From positions 59,750,756 to 59,810,755 of the forward strand of contig CM060731.1 in NCBI GenBank assembly GCA_030704615.1: DNA of 60,000 bases, given 5' to 3'. Positions within the stretch are counted from its first letter, which is position 1, and each line of letters begins with the position of its first letter. Shown here piece after piece: positions 43,061-55,831 of this stretch. Both the position numbers and the translations under genes were made by a program. Source of the stretch: Takakia lepidozioides. Its lineage: Eukaryota > Streptophyta > Takakiopsida > Takakiales > Takakiaceae. Below the pieces are notes generated by a model. The model ran no database searches. It saw nothing but the letters and a program-made list of their open reading frames with translations, and had not been told where the DNA came from.

Positions 43061-44700
43061 AAGGTTTGGGGTGTAACTAGAGAGAAGTGTAATAAGGTTT
43101 GGGTTTACAGTAAGGATAAGGGTTTAGGGTTTGGATTTAGGGTACAAAAGACAAACAAATATGATGGACTCACACTCGGTAGAATTAAGAAATGGTTGAG
43201 GAATTTGATATCCCTGTAATCATTGTATCATACCTTATCCAACAAAAGAAAATATTAAAAGAGCATGAAACATTGAGAAGAGGTAACATGGTAGTACAAT
43301 AAGGTTTGGAGTGTAACTAGGGTAGTATACTAAAGTTATTGGTTTATGGTAAGATTAATGGTTTAGGGGTGATGGTAAAGGTAGGGTTTTCGGTTTGGGT
43401 TTAAGAACACTATTGGACAAACAAATATGGAAGACTCACAGTCGCTAGAACTTGGTGTGTGTTAGTAGGATATAAAAATAAAAATAAAAATGGAGAAACA
43501 AATATTATGGAAGAGTCATTGGGCCGGAGAAGTATTTAGATTGAGGATTCGTCCTTGGAACCTGGTATTAAGATACATATGGTTATGGTATGGATACTTC
43601 ATTCCCATTTGCAGGGGAAGGGTAAGGGTTTAGACGTAACAATGGCGTAGGGTTTTGTTTAGGGTTCCCGACGAGGGTTTAGGGTTTGGGTTGAAGGCAG
43701 AAATGGTGAGCATACATGCCGGAAGACTCGCACTCGTTACAACTTAATGTTGTTAGTAAGGTAGTACTAAGCAAAATAAAAATGAAGAACCTAATATTAT
43801 GAAAGTGTAGTCATTGCATCGGACAAGTATTTAAATGAAAGACTCGTCCTTGGAACCTGGTATTAAGATACATAGAAAGCAAAGTTCGATAAAAAAAGGT
43901 AAGTGCATGTTTATCTAAACCAAAGGCAAAATCTTGCACAAGGTGAAGGGCGAAGAGATTTGAATAACCATAAATAGTTATGGTTATGGTATGGATACTT
44001 CATTCCCAGTTGCAGGGGAAGGGTAAGGGTTTAGACGTAACAATGGCATAGGGTTTTCGACGAGGGTTTAGGGCTTGGGTTGAAGGCAGAAATGGTGAGC
44101 ATACATGCCGGAAGACTCGCACTTGCTACAACTTAGTGTGTGTTAGTATGGTACAAAATGGAAATTTGGTTACATTGAAGTGATTTGGATAACTAAAATG
44201 GTTATGGTTATGGTATGGATAGTTGATTCCCATTTGCAAAGGGAAAGGAAAGGGTTCTAGGGTATTGGGTTAAGGGTAAATGTTTAGGGTTTTCTAGTAA
44301 GGGTTTAGGGTAAGGGTTTAGGTTTTTGTTTAAGTTACAAAATAGACAAACACTTATGGAAAACTCCAGACTTTGCTAGAACTTAGTGTTGTTAGTAGGG
44401 TACTAGTAAGCAAAAAAAAAATGAAGAACCTACTATTATGGACAAGTATTTAAATGAAAGACTCGTCGTTGGAACCTGGACCTAGTATTAAGATGTAACA
44501 TAGAAAGCAAACTGTAACATGCCTAAATGCATGTCAATCCAAAAGAAAGGAAAAAACTAGCGCAAATGTGAAGGGAGAAGACATTTCAATAACCATAATG
44601 GTTATGGTTATGGCTATGGTTATGATATGAATAGTTCATGGGACATTTGCAGAAAAGGGTGAGGGTTAGGGGTAATGCTAACAAAAAAAGCAAGGTACTA
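43061..44700. repeat. Degenerate telomere-like and locally duplicated repeats
   Basis: Many AGGGTTTAGGG and GGTTTAGGGTTT runs (Arabidopsis-type telomere unit TTTAGGG) are mixed with GGTTATGGTATGGATA and AAGACTCGTC blocks. These recur near 43560, 43990 and 44200, showing tandem duplication of blocks of a few hundred bases. No gene is present. Confidence 0.75.
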
Positions 44701-45560
44701 TAAAAAAAAGGTATGTCAATCCTAAATCCTAAATTGCCAAAAAACCAAAAAAAAAAAACACACTATGAGATTTGGAAAGAAAATGGCGTTATATAACGAC
44801 TTTTGGGAAGCGCCTGGGTCTCATGGGAGAAAATGGATCTAAAGAAAACATGAGAGAGGATAAAAAGTCAGACCACCAAATAAAAACTATGAGAAATAAA
44901 AACTATGAGAAATAAAAATTGATTAAAATTTGAACAACGGAAAAGGACACGTGAAATTCCCTCTTAAACCAGGGCCAAAGATGAGAAGTATGAAAATGAA
45001 ATGAAATGAAATGAAAATTTGGTGCAGAAAAGTTGTAGAGCTTAGAGGGAAAATGGAGGAAAACCTCAGAGAAAAAACGACTAGCAAATTGAAAAGTATG
45101 TCAACAACGATTGGGTAAGGCTCCTCCTAGTGGGAGATTTCAGTGTGAGAATTGGTTATGCGAAAAGCAAGTCCAATGTTTCAGAGAAGGACTGGAAATA
45201 GGCTATTTTCTTCCGTTGTTAAAAACCTCTTTGACCGAATTTGAAGACTTCAGTGGTCATGCCCGCCCATTTTGTTCTTGTGATCTATATGTTATGTAGG
45301 CGAAACTCCCCCACATGGTATTCTTTGTTGACCAGGATATACAGCAGGCCAGAATCCAGAAAACCAGAAATAAAGGACGAGAACGTCCACTGGACATTCG
45401 AGGTTCAGTGCGACACATGAAGGTTGCAAAAATGATCCCCCAACGCAAACAAGAAGGACCATATAGAGAAGAAAAAAATTATTTCTTAAATCGAAGTACT
45501 GGAGTTGACCTCAACAATATGTTCTTGGTCTGGAACTCGCTCGCACGACTCGCTTTCTGA
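44701..45560. other. No clear gene
   Basis: A-rich sequence, with a short palindrome related to those of the next gene at 45381-45406 (left arm GAACGTCCACTG, right arm degenerate). Confidence 0.4.
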
Positions 45561-48500
45561 CTAACGATTAGCCTCCTCTAAAGTAGCGCGCGCCTTCACT
45601 GCTTCGGCGGCAGTAATTCTCCTAGTGCTATTCTTTGTCGTATTTTTCCGTGGAGGCATTGTCCACACAACATTGTTCACGTGGATCCATTGAGGAGGAT
45701 CTGTCGAGTTATACTCCCAAAGTTTTGACCAACAGTCCCTGTACCTTTCCAAGTCTGTTGGGTTACCACATTTTCTCGATCTCCACCACTCCACCTTCAC
45801 CTTCTTAAAATTAGGATCCTCCTTTTTGCGGATCACGTCAGATGTTGCCACCCCCATCCAGACCGGGCACGTACTTGGGTCATGAGGGCGAATGAGCACA
45901 AAGAACCCTTTCTCAATATCCTTGAACAGATTCAGGGATATTCTTGGTCGCTCACACCTCGGGCCACAGTAAGGTTCTAGGATTTCATCCTCTTCTTCCA
46001 CATCTGGCACTATATGTGGATGGATTCCATCTCTGTGATGATTCTTGGACCAATTTGTTTTCGGCCAGAATCCCTCAAGAAGCTGAATATGCTCGGGAGC
46101 TTCTGGAATTGGCTTATCCAGCTCGGCGAAAATGTTTCCCCAGTACAGGTCGTATTGTTCCATTCAACCTCTGTAATGATCGTCAAGCATCATTCATTTC
46201 GTCCAAAAATCCCTGTATTTTTTTATTCCATTCTTAATGAATGACTGTTTTTTGGAGGAGTCGTCCCCAACTCCCCAGATAGGTCTCCTTGGAACGGCGT
46301 CTGGGTCTCCTTCAGGGAGCTTGGGAGTCCTGTCAGGATTGGACTTCCGCATCTTCACGCTATTGTTTGTTGGAAGCCAATCCGAATTAGTAGCAGACTT
46401 CTTGTACTTCATGACGGGCCAGCCCTTGGCATCCTTAAAAAAGCGGAGGACGTGCATCTCCGAGATCCCGACCAACGCCTCATTTCCATCCAGAATACAG
46501 CCCTTGACAAAATTCTTGAAGTCGGGAACCTCCTGAATAATCTGTGGAATGAACTGCAGATCTTGCGAGGTCATAAAAGACCTCATCAAATCCGAAAGAA
46601 TGTAGGTGCTTTGTTCCTTCATCTTCTTCGAAAGATAGCTAAATAACCCGTCGATGTCCTCATGGGTGTGTCCGACCATTAGGAACCCTAGTTGGATTTC
46701 TTCAAAAACATCTTTGGCGGTCAGGAGGGATAGAAAAGCAAGCATCCATCTGTTCTTATTGTCCTTCGCGGAATCCATTTGCAAGTACAGTCTTCTCGGA
46801 AGTGGACGAGCACCACGTTTGTCTTCTGGCCTGCAGGGTTTCAGAGCATCCAAACATCTCGATTTACCTCTTAAAAGTGATTCGAAAAACTCGTTTTGAA
46901 GTCGGTAACCGAAAATGTTCCTGGACTCGTGCTTCTCCAGCTGCAGGCAACAGGCCAAAGAACCAATTGTAAAGTTTGAATTTCCTTTCCAGAACTCAAG
47001 AGAATACTGTCCATAAGCACCATCACAGTGTCCATGCGTGACCATTCCCGTTAGTGAAACTGGAAGCTGACCCAATCTAGAAATCATCTTGTTAGGAGTC
47101 TGTAGCCTTGGAACAGCTGTTTTCCTATGATCCATTTTGTCGTGAATAATACAGAGAAACTCCTCCGGAATCATAGCAGACTCATTCCTCCAACTATGGT
47201 ACAGTCTTTTGCACGAATCTTGGTGCCTCAAATGTTTATCAAGAGCTCGTTTGTGTGTCACCTGTTCCACACTTCTCTTGACAGACTTTCTGATCAGGTC
47301 TTTTAATATCTCACACTCCGTGCACTCCGTGCACTTCGCAAATGTACTCATAGTTTTACGAACCTCCACGTTAGGAAATATCCGACTCCGGATGCGGCTA
47401 ACAGCCGACTGCGAGACTCCTTCCAACCCGAATAGTCTGTTGGACTGTTACAATAAGGCAAGGTCAGGAAAGGAACGTCCACTGGACAGTGGAGGTTCAT
47501 GAAGCTAGAACCACAGTCGAAAGAGACAAAATCGAATAGATGAGCATCCAAATTGAATTAGAAAAGACTTCCAGGAAAGAAATTGAAGAATGGAGATTTC
47601 ATACCTCGTTGGACTCGTCTCGTATTCGCTTCCAGTTCATTTCAGGTGGTAAGACTCTCAAGTATCCCTTCTTCCCTCCCCAATGCATCTTGTCTTATGG
47701 GGCATGAGGTCAGTATTTCCGTTGATAATGGACATAATGTTACCCTCTGCCTGAAGCGTCATTGGGCGTGGCCTCTTCACTCCACGGTTCCCATGGAGAC
47801 TTGACAACCAACCTTGTTTACTCAACTTTTTGTACTCCATGTATGTGGACCTGCCAATTCCATGAATTTTCCACCAAGCAGTCTCACAAACATCCACACC
47901 CTCAATCGTAACGTATGCCCTGCGAGAAGTCCCTTCCAGCATGTGAAGTCGTTTTGAAACATTTAGTCCGTGTTCTCTCCTCTCATCGAAAGTGGATCCC
48001 CAAAACGAAGTACGGATAGCCAAGGTTTTTCGCCAATCGAAATATTGAAAGCAGTGAAGTCTGCAGCAAGGTCTGCTGCTCACGGACCGGACTTCCTCGA
48101 GAGTAAGATTCTTCATTTTTTTTTTGGAGTGTTCCAAATCTCGATCCCTCTTCTTCCTCGTAAAATGCCGATACGCCGCTTTCTTCACACCTGCCTCATG
48201 ATCTTCGTACAAGATGCTGTCGGAGGATCTAATAAAATTCTTCACATCATTTTAGAGTAGTCTCCCACTTTCCAAAAGTCGTATTTTTGTTAAAGACCAT
48301 TTTACAAGATGAGGATCACCTCGTCCGGAATGCAGGCTTGAATCCTCCCCTCGAACAGTGCATCTCCATCATCACCCAACAGTACGCACTGCAAGTTTCT
48401 CCAGTTGTTTCTTTCGAGTCCTCCGCTCGGATTCCCGGAACTCTTCGATGGTCTGTGGTTTGGCTCATCCTCGTCGACGTTAGAATTCTCGGCAGTATCC

Positions 48501-48856
48501 CTTGTCTCCGGCATAAAATCAGGATTCATGTCAGGCCCTCCTTAATACTCGTTATTCTCCGCATGAACTTCGTCAACATTCCACACCACCGGGGTCCCAA
48601 TTGCCTCCTTCAAGGTGTCAGCATCCATATGTCCATAAGGAAGAGGACATAATGAGTGTGCTTCATCAGAGGAGATGAGAACCACTGAAATGGTTGAGGA
48701 AGATAATTGGTGTCCATGACAGGTCCCAACCCCGGAGACATTAAGGCAGTCCCCAGTGGCTACTAGAGATGAAGACCCATGAAGAGTAAGAAACACTCTT
48801 TGACCCGTCTCTAAGCTCATGATCACCGGAACCTCCACTGCACACGCGAGGTTCAA
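45561..48856 (-). pseudogene. DUF7869-type (transposase-like) gene, broken
   Basis: Segments in order on the minus strand. 48856-48542 is a GTCHGHQLSSSTISVVLIS and PLPYGHMDADTLKEAIGTPV region that resembles DUF8039. 48529-48302 reads NLQCVLLGDDGDALFEGRI. 48245-47658 is a conserved N-terminal domain (CCRLHCFQYFDWRKTLAIRT, FYGSTF-like WGSTFDERRE, DVCETAWWKIHGIGRSTY). 47426-46194 is the DUF7869 core with LQMDSAKDNKNRWMLAFLSL and LMVGHTHEDIDGLFS. 46163-45561 is the C-terminal part, in the same frame but separated by two stops (near 46185 and 46166). The conserved acidic residues in QMDS and HEDID suggest a DDE-like nuclease, which is an inference. About 230 bp between 47658 and 47426 may be an intron. 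Confidence 0.6.
47471..47502. repeat. Palindrome of the DUF7869 locus
   Basis: Arms GAACGTCCACTG and CAGTGGAGGTTC flank GA. Relatives lie at 45381-45406, 48829-48855, 49039-49060 (a perfect 22-bp palindrome with arms ACCTCCACTGT and ACAGTGGAGGT) and 49165-49185. All five fall within 4 kb around this gene. Confidence 0.75.
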
Positions 48857-50336
48857 GAAACTGAAAACCCCTCCGTGACGACCTTACTTACAGTAATAAG
48901 TAGTATGAGTTAAGACTATATTCAGAGATGAATCAATACAATAAAAGGAAATACACTCGCGTATGAACGTTTCAGATAAGTAGAATAGAAATGGAATTAC
49001 TGTTTGGTCTGGAACATGTCATTGTGTCTAATTATATAACCTCCACTGTACAGTGGAGGTTGGATGAGATAATAATGAAAAAAGTCGGATGGATGAATAC
49101 TAGTGGATGAACATGGTCACATGGATGAATAATGGTAATGACGGATGAATGTGAGCATTGATGCGACTGTCCAGTGGAGGTCCACAACTTGAGATATGAC
49201 GAAATACAGAAATTGAAGAGTATTGGACTGTAACTTCTAAACATGCAAATGAGAAATAAGTAGATTTTCCTGTAGAATATCAAAAACACACAGATGTCAT
49301 AACATTTTGTGCTGGAGAAAATGCAGTTCACACGAGAGATTATGGAAATTCAGAGAGGTACACCTGCGATGGCCACAGAGGTACAGGATGCTCAGAGAGG
49401 TGCACTATGGGAAGTGAGGTGGGAGATGACCAGAGAGGTGTGGGAAACACAATCTGCAAGTGAGAGGTATGGAGATAGAAGTTTGAACAGTTTGCACTCA
49501 GACCTTATATAGAGGTGGAAACCAGGTTGCCCGCTGGAACTCTTCCAATGGGATAGTGCGATACATTGTCTCGCGGATCGATTTCCATCGCCGTTGATAT
49601 CCGATATGGCCACAATCGAACGGTTCTGGATGGTGCAGGCCCAAAACCAGAATGGAAATTCAATAATTGGGTTGACTTAATAAGATCACCAGGAAATGTG
49701 GGGTTGTCAGATATTAAACTAGCTGCCGACGAAATATGTGGAATTATAAAGCTATGTGAAATTCACGGAATTTCAACAATTGGGTCGACTTAATAAGACG
49801 ACTGGGATAATGTCGGATATTGAAATGTGAATGAGGCAATTTACTAGTAGCCTACAAAATATGTGGAACAAAGCTTTCCCTATGTGAAAATAGCTAGTGT
49901 TTCTAGCTATTTTGGAACTCATTCACCCACAAGGGTTTTGGTTGAGAATGTCTCAGGCCCAGAGGTAGTAAACAAGCACGGAAACACAAGAAGTGGGTCG
50001 ACTTATTAGTTGCTTGCTCATATGTATAGACATACCGCAACTCAACAAAGCTTTCACATTTAGCATACATGTCTTATATCATCTAGCTATTTTGGAACCA
50101 GTTCACTAGACAAGGGTTTTTGGTTGGGTTTCTCCATCCTAGGCCAGGTAGTAAAAACTACGTAATGTATGTCTCTCTTTCTGGGGAGTCTTCTAGGCTG
50201 GAATCTCGCAGCCAGTGGTTCCACTATGTAATACACTTCAGCCGTAGGATCAAGTTAACACAAGATTAACTTATGGCGTCCATTTCTTCCTAACGAATTC
50301 TGAGGGATCTACCACTGTTGTGCTGGTAGTGCTTGT
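48857..50336. other. Flank of the DUF7869 gene, no gene assigned
   Basis: Contains two of the palindromes, an interspersed CAGAGAGGT short repeat at 49350-49440, and two similar ~120-bp blocks (GCTATTTTGGAAC…AAGGGTTTTGGTTG) near 49905 and 50088. No coding signature is visible. Confidence 0.45.
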
Positions 50337-50340
50337 TTAA

Positions 50341-51542
50341 CCCTTAAGTGTCAAAACTAATTTTCACCCTCAAAACTCATTTATCTATAGAATCTCTGTG
50401 ACCCTGTAAAACTGACCATTGGAATTACTTCCCACCTACCCCACCTCCTACCACAAAAAGTTTCACCAAAATCCAACTACCAGATCTGAAGATTATGAAG
50501 TGTAGAGTGGGGACAAAAAAAAATCTCCACTAAGAACTAGGTGCCGAAAAAAACAGTTTTTTGCTCGTATTTGGGCATTTTTAGTTTTTTTCTGTTTGAG
50601 AGTCTCAAGAATGTTGTTCCATACCTGATAACACACATTCTCATAAGATTTCAGTTTTTTCTGAAATGTTCTCAAGTGGGCTCCTTTGTAGTGACAAATT
50701 GGGGGGGTCAAAATATGCCATTTTCTTTGGGCAGGCCAAAATCTCTCTTTCTAAAATTATACAAAAAAATTCAGCCGGTCAATCCCTAATCCCTCCGGTT
50801 GAAATGTCACGAGCTTCCATATGAAGTCCCCGAAAAACTTTGAGGCCAATCAGCCAATGTACCGCATCCTTAGGTTCCCTGCCCAAGACTTCAAATGGCA
50901 CACCTTTGGTATAGCCTGCAGGCCTAGGATATTTGGAGCCGTAGCCCAGAAGGGTGCGGGGTTTGGGAGCTCCTCTGGATAACCAGCCCTGCTTTCATGG
51001 GGGGCCACTCCACCCTCAACCCTCTCAAACCCCCACCCTAGGTTTGGCCCACCCCTTGTGGCGTTTTTCTCGAGCCCCGAGCTCTGCCGCCATCGCGGCT
51101 GCACTCCCTCCAGCCCGCCCTGCATGGCATTAGCCGGAGCTGCCATCGCTGTGGATTCAGGCTCGGGCCCAGGCCTGGGAATGCGCAGACCTGCACCGGG
51201 CGCCATGCCCCTGCCAGGCAATCAAGGGGTTTGGGGGAGCGTGCCGCCCTAACCTTTATGGGGTATCTTTTGGTCACCCTAACCTGACCGCAGTTGCCAT
51301 GTCAGCAACTTGGGCAAGTTAGGTGGGCCAAATTGGCCTCAAAAAGCTGAGTGTGCCCCCTTCCAATTGGTCCAGACCCATACCCCTTCAGGCATTGATC
51401 AATTGGCCAATGCCATATGAAGGGGGACCCGATTATCTGTCGATTGAGCCAAAAAAAAGATCAATCAGCCGTAACCACAGGAAGTTATGGCTGGTTAAAG
51501 AAACCTAACTGACCCAAAACGGGTCGGTTTGACACTTAAGGG
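50341..51542. mobile_element. piggyBac-like non-autonomous element
   Basis: Terminal inverted repeats CCCTTAAGTGTCAAA are perfect over 15 bp at both ends. TTAA duplications flank them at 50337-50340 and 51543-51546. TTAA targets and CCC termini are diagnostic of piggyBac. The 1.2-kb interior has no transposase. It includes a GC-rich part (50860-51250) unlike its surroundings, possibly captured sequence. Confidence 0.85.
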
Positions 51543-51546
51543 TTAA

Positions 51547-52405
51547 AGAACCTGCCCAGTCCCGGTTTTGGTTTTTTCCTTAACCAAGGGATCCGGGTTT
51601 TGGCAATTTGGAAAATCTGGGTGGGGGTCGGGTTGGGGTTTTTGAACAAGGAGTCCAATCTGGGTCCGGGTCTGGAAAATATTACTAGCGGGTTCACGGG
51701 TTTGGACTCAACTGGGTCCTAATTAATTGATTAGGTAAATTAAAAAAATAAGATTAATTAGAGATAAAATTATTTTTGGCTGGAAAAAACTTTAAATCCT
51801 ACTAGTAAATTTTATTTGAATAGAATCAATAACGTTGAGAAACATTTTCTATGCTAGATTCCTTGGGGGGGTCACTCCCGGTATTTTCAAGACCACGTGA
51901 GAACAAATATAGGGTGCAATTTATTTTTTTGAGGTAAATTTTAGAAAATTTTACTTAGAAAATATGGTAAGGCAATATCTCTTCATCCATTTTTATTTTT
52001 TTTAAAGTCACAAAAAATCCAAAGTTTTACTTAAAAAGTTAATGTAATAAATGGTTTTATCTACAGTATAATCCTTTTGAAGTTTCTCATATTTCAGCTC
52101 CAATCCATTATGATGAAATCAGGTAGAGATCTCCTCAAGTTCAAATATGATTCCAGTGATACAAGTGGATTGATGTTGATATTATAATCTCAACAGTGAC
52201 TATGGCATTTGAACCATCTCAAAACTTGTACTCTTTAGATCCAAGTGATGTTGCGGCTTTGCAGGAGTTCGGCTAATGAAAATTAAACTTTTTCTTCGGT
52301 CTGGCATTTGACTTATGTTATATGGAATGTACTTGTTTGTGTACATGAATTTGAAATTTTGCAATTATTTCAAAGGACAATTTAAAATAGGGTCTAATTA
52401 ATTGT

Positions 52406-52408
<3 letters not shown>
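51547..52408. other. No gene seen
   Basis: G/T-rich then AT-rich sequence. No motif is recognised. Confidence 0.4.

Positions 52409-52449
<41 letters not shown>
52409..52449. repeat. (TA)n microsatellite
   Basis: About 20 AT dinucleotides in a row. Confidence 0.95.
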
Positions 52450-52453
<4 letters not shown>

Positions 52454-53114
52454 GTTAGAAAACAAGGGGTTTTACAATATTACCTAAAGACAAGGTGGAA
52501 AAAAATGCAATATACCTTTGTACGCACGTGATATGAAAAAAATGCATATAGTGACCCCGTGCTAGATTCTTAACTTCAATATCTACCTATGTCAACCGTC
52601 AAATTGTCAATCAAATAAAATGTCCAAGAGGTATGGACTTTTTGTGAGGGAACCCTTAAACCAGAGTGGCAGTTGGTCATGTGCACGTGATCTGGTCGGG
52701 AAGCATAGATCCACGCTAATGCTGGATAATAAACATGTGGCTGGACAGTATAAAGAATACGTGGAACTACCTAATGCTGGTTGCTTCACGGTGCGAAATA
52801 CGCCTTGGCACGCTATTTCAAAACATGCTACTTCTGATTTAACGTCTGATAAATAACACGGCTTGGTGGAGATGCTCTAAGGGAGCCAATTTAGATAACA
52901 TTCTAGATTTCATTAATTTAAAATGACAATATTAGCTATCATTTACTACCTATGTACGAATATGCGTGTTATATTTATGTGGATTTGTTTTAGTTTAGTA
53001 CATCTTGTGTTTTGGGCTTTTGAGGTGTCATAGTTTACTGCAAATGATACAAAAATATAATTTACAATGACGGACAAATCGATGTAAATTCTAATTTTTG
53101 ATATATCAAAATTT
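52450..53114 (+). other. AT-rich stretch with one short unassigned frame
   Basis: A 78-codon frame at 52620-52856 (MSKRYGLFVREPLNQSGSWS at its start) looks protein-like but matches nothing I know. The rest is AT-rich. Confidence 0.3.
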
Positions 53115-53335
53115 ACTACCTCAGTTGGTTAAGTGCACTGAGTGCCACCCAGATGATTCTGGGGTCAAATCTTGCTACTTGACGGGTGTGGTATTCTCTT
53201 CTCTCCCTTCCCTGGGCGGTGTCCCACTTGTTCGTCTCGACTCTCCATGGCGCACAAATGAAAGAGGTTATTTTCTCCTCTCACTATTAAGGGGCCTGAT
53301 TTGTGAGCTGTCGCTCCCAAGTGTTTCTTTTTTCT
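53115..53335 (+). mobile_element. tRNA-derived SINE, copy 2
   Basis: A box region CAGTTGGTTAAGTGCAC (about 53122) and B box-like GGGTCAAATCTT (about 53162). The tail (CTCCATGGCGCACAAATGAA and AAGGGGCCTGA) is shared with copy 1 at 42395. It ends in a T-rich and TA-rich stretch. Confidence 0.7.
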
Positions 53336-53399
53336 TTATATATATATATGTATATATAATATTAAATAAAGACTACAATTTGTAGTAAAAATTATTTTT

Positions 53400-54170
53400 G
53401 ATGTTTGGGATAAGGCCCTTTACTAAAAATGTTAAATATATCATTGTCTATCATCAGTTGAAATTATTTGGAGAAATATCATCAATTTTAAATTTGGTCA
53501 TGGACTTCAATGGAAGGCAGCATGTACCTTGCAAATACCTAGGGTTAGACTTCTTGGATTGTGTGCATGTTTCATCTATTGAACATATGGAGAATTTTGT
53601 AGGTGAGGAGATTGGAATATTTTCCATTTGACAGTTTTGAAAGTGCACCTGATGCCCTAATAATAGAGGCATGATTAACTTTTGTTAGAGTTCCAAATTA
53701 AATATTTTTGCTAACTCAAGGTAGGGTGGAGTGAGAGCAATTTTCACAAGAGTATTGGGTTTTATGGTGGAATGTTGGAACATTATTTTCACTTGGACAC
53801 GGAGAGAGTTAGGTTGCTCATCAATTTTCGGTCAGATGTGGGCGCCACAGTGGCGGTGTATCATATACCATATCGTAATTGTGATATTCCTAGTACTAGA
53901 GATGGGAGGTGGGAGGCCATCAGAGCCTATGGATTATGTGGGTACTTCATATAGTGGTGCAAAGGTTTTCAAATAACCTTGGCAATTTTGGAAAATTTTT
54001 GACTCATTTATATCGGTGTCCATCCCTCCTGTCAATTCACCTAATGTTATTGCGTGGGTAGATGGTGTACTTTGTAGCGAGGAACAGCAGCAACAATTTC
54101 TAGAGGTCTTCCATGTCAAAGCATGTATGCTACAATTGCCAAAAACTTCTTTGATGTGACCACTTTTCCA
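53400..54170 (+). pseudogene. Unassigned decayed coding sequence upstream of the piggyBac gene
   Basis: Short frames read LVMDFNGRQHVPCKYLGLDF (about 53495), HYFHLDTERVRLLINFRSDV (about 53777) and YHIPYRNCDIPS. Near 54090 there is a frame with SEEQQQQFLEVFHVKACMLQ. They look like pieces of one or more real proteins, but I cannot name them. They could be 5' sequence of the piggyBac-type element that follows. Confidence 0.3.
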
Positions 54171-54560
54171 GCCATCTTAGTTGCGTACTTTCAAACGACG
54201 TAAGGGTAAGAATCAGGATCTGTCACTTTTACAAGTGTTAGATGTTGCTGACTCATGTTGTTATGATGGCAGCGGCAGCCCCGAAGGTCCATTGGAATGG
54301 CCATATAGCATAGAAGAAAGTGATGAGGAATGAAATGGTAATTCTAATTATTTTTGCACAATTGACGAGAGATCTAATTATTGGGATAAAAGGGACTTTC
54401 AATGGATCTCATATCTGAAAACTTGTGCCAAAAGTGTGACAACTTCACAGGACAACCTTGTGGACATATCATAGGGACCCACGATAACCCATCATTAGTT
54501 TCTTTGATACTTTTTGGCCTAAATCCACCTTCTGTCGAATTACGAAAGAAACTAATCGAC

Positions 54561-55097
54561 TGTAGTGCACCTAAGAATCGTGCCACAACATACATCGCTG
54601 TCCAACCACATTTCATATCATATAGTCCTAGAAAGCCACGCCACAATAGATACGGAAATGGTGAAAAGAGGAGAAACCACTCTATCACGTTATATAAGTC
54701 AAGCCAATGGCACCTTTGCTAAAGGACTCCACCATACAGACCTCACCCACTCTCCATCTCAAGTACTAGAGCTATGGCGGCGAGAGAGGCTCGGGAGGCT
54801 CGACTAGAAGAAGACGAGCCTGCCTACGTCTCACGTGGAGATAACCTCTCCACGTCCCAAGTGAGGTTCGTCACCTCACTTGGCACATGGAACCAAATGA
54901 AGTCCCAATGCCAACAAAATACAAATATAAATGTATAATGTCATAATTAGTTAGAAATAACTATTTCTAATTAATCACAAACAAAACCATGACAGCTGTC
55001 GTGCACCTAAGCATCGTGCCACAACATACATCGCTGTCAAACCACACTTCCTAGTATATAGTCCTAGAAAGCCACGCCACAATCGCCCCCCTAGCTG
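54561..55097 (-). repeat. Element 3 3' end: B2, A2, B1, polypurine tract (left to right)
   Basis: B2 is 54561-54647, A2 54648-54994, spacer GC 54995-54996, B1 54997-55082 and polypurine tract 55083-55097. The junction palindrome GACAGCTGTC is at 54991-55000. Confidence 0.87.
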
Positions 55098-55179
55098 GTG
55101 ATTAGGTCCCTCTAACACCGGATAGCTTATAAGTATCCACCGATCCGTGACAAGGCTGAAGAGATTGCCATAGTGGTAG

Positions 55180-55831
55180 CATCTGAAATGTGCCACTGTC
55201 TATACCGCAGCTAGACACTCCCCTTCATAGGAACTATACTTCGCCTCGGCATCATTGTTCGAGCGGCTAGCATATGCCACTACGAACTATCTTCCCTCAT
55301 CATCCACCTGTGTGAGCACTGCTCCAATCCCCAGCATACTTCAATCCGTATGTAGCTGGAAAAGCCGCCCCCAAATAGGCCGCCTCAGAATAGGTGCAGA
55401 AGTCAATTGAGCCTTGAGTTCCTCAAAAGCTTCCTCTTGCTCCTCCTCCCACTGCCACTCCTGACCCACCTTGGTCAACTTGGTAAGAGCCTTTGCAATG
55501 CTGCTAAATCCCTTGACAAACCGTCGATAGTAGTTTGCCAATCCCATGAAAGCACAAACTCTGCTCACATCCATGGGGCGTGGAATGCATGCAATGGCCT
55601 CCACCTTTGTCTGTTGAACACCCAATCCTCCAAGGTATATCATGTGGCCCAGATACTCAATCTGAAGTGGAAGAACTTGCACTTTCCGGGGTGCAGTTTC
55701 ACCCCGTGCGCTCTCAAGCGCTCAAACACCACCTGAAGGTATCTCTCATGTTCCTCAACCGTAGTACTAAAGATGATGATGTCATCAATGTAGCACCGGG
55801 CGAAGTCTAGCCCCGCGAGAATCCTATCCAT
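55180..55831 (-). pseudogene. RT and RNase H remnant of element 3
   Basis: On the minus strand: MDRILAGLDFARCYIDDIII at its start (YIDD intact, about 55790), KLHPGKCKFF, then a shift, and IEYLGHMIYLGGLGVQQTKV, GLANYYRRFVKGFSSIAKAL. RNase H-like YASRSNN residues appear near 55260 and it ends near MAHFRCYHYGNLFSLV. The rest of pol is deleted. It is close to the same region of elements 1 and 2. Confidence 0.82.

Noticed and set aside
43061-44700. True telomere or chromosome end
   Set aside because: The TTTAGGG units are degenerate and interrupted by other duplicated blocks, with genes and elements on both sides.
52620-52856. A named small gene
   Set aside because: The frame is open but no family could be recognised and no splice or promoter context supports it.
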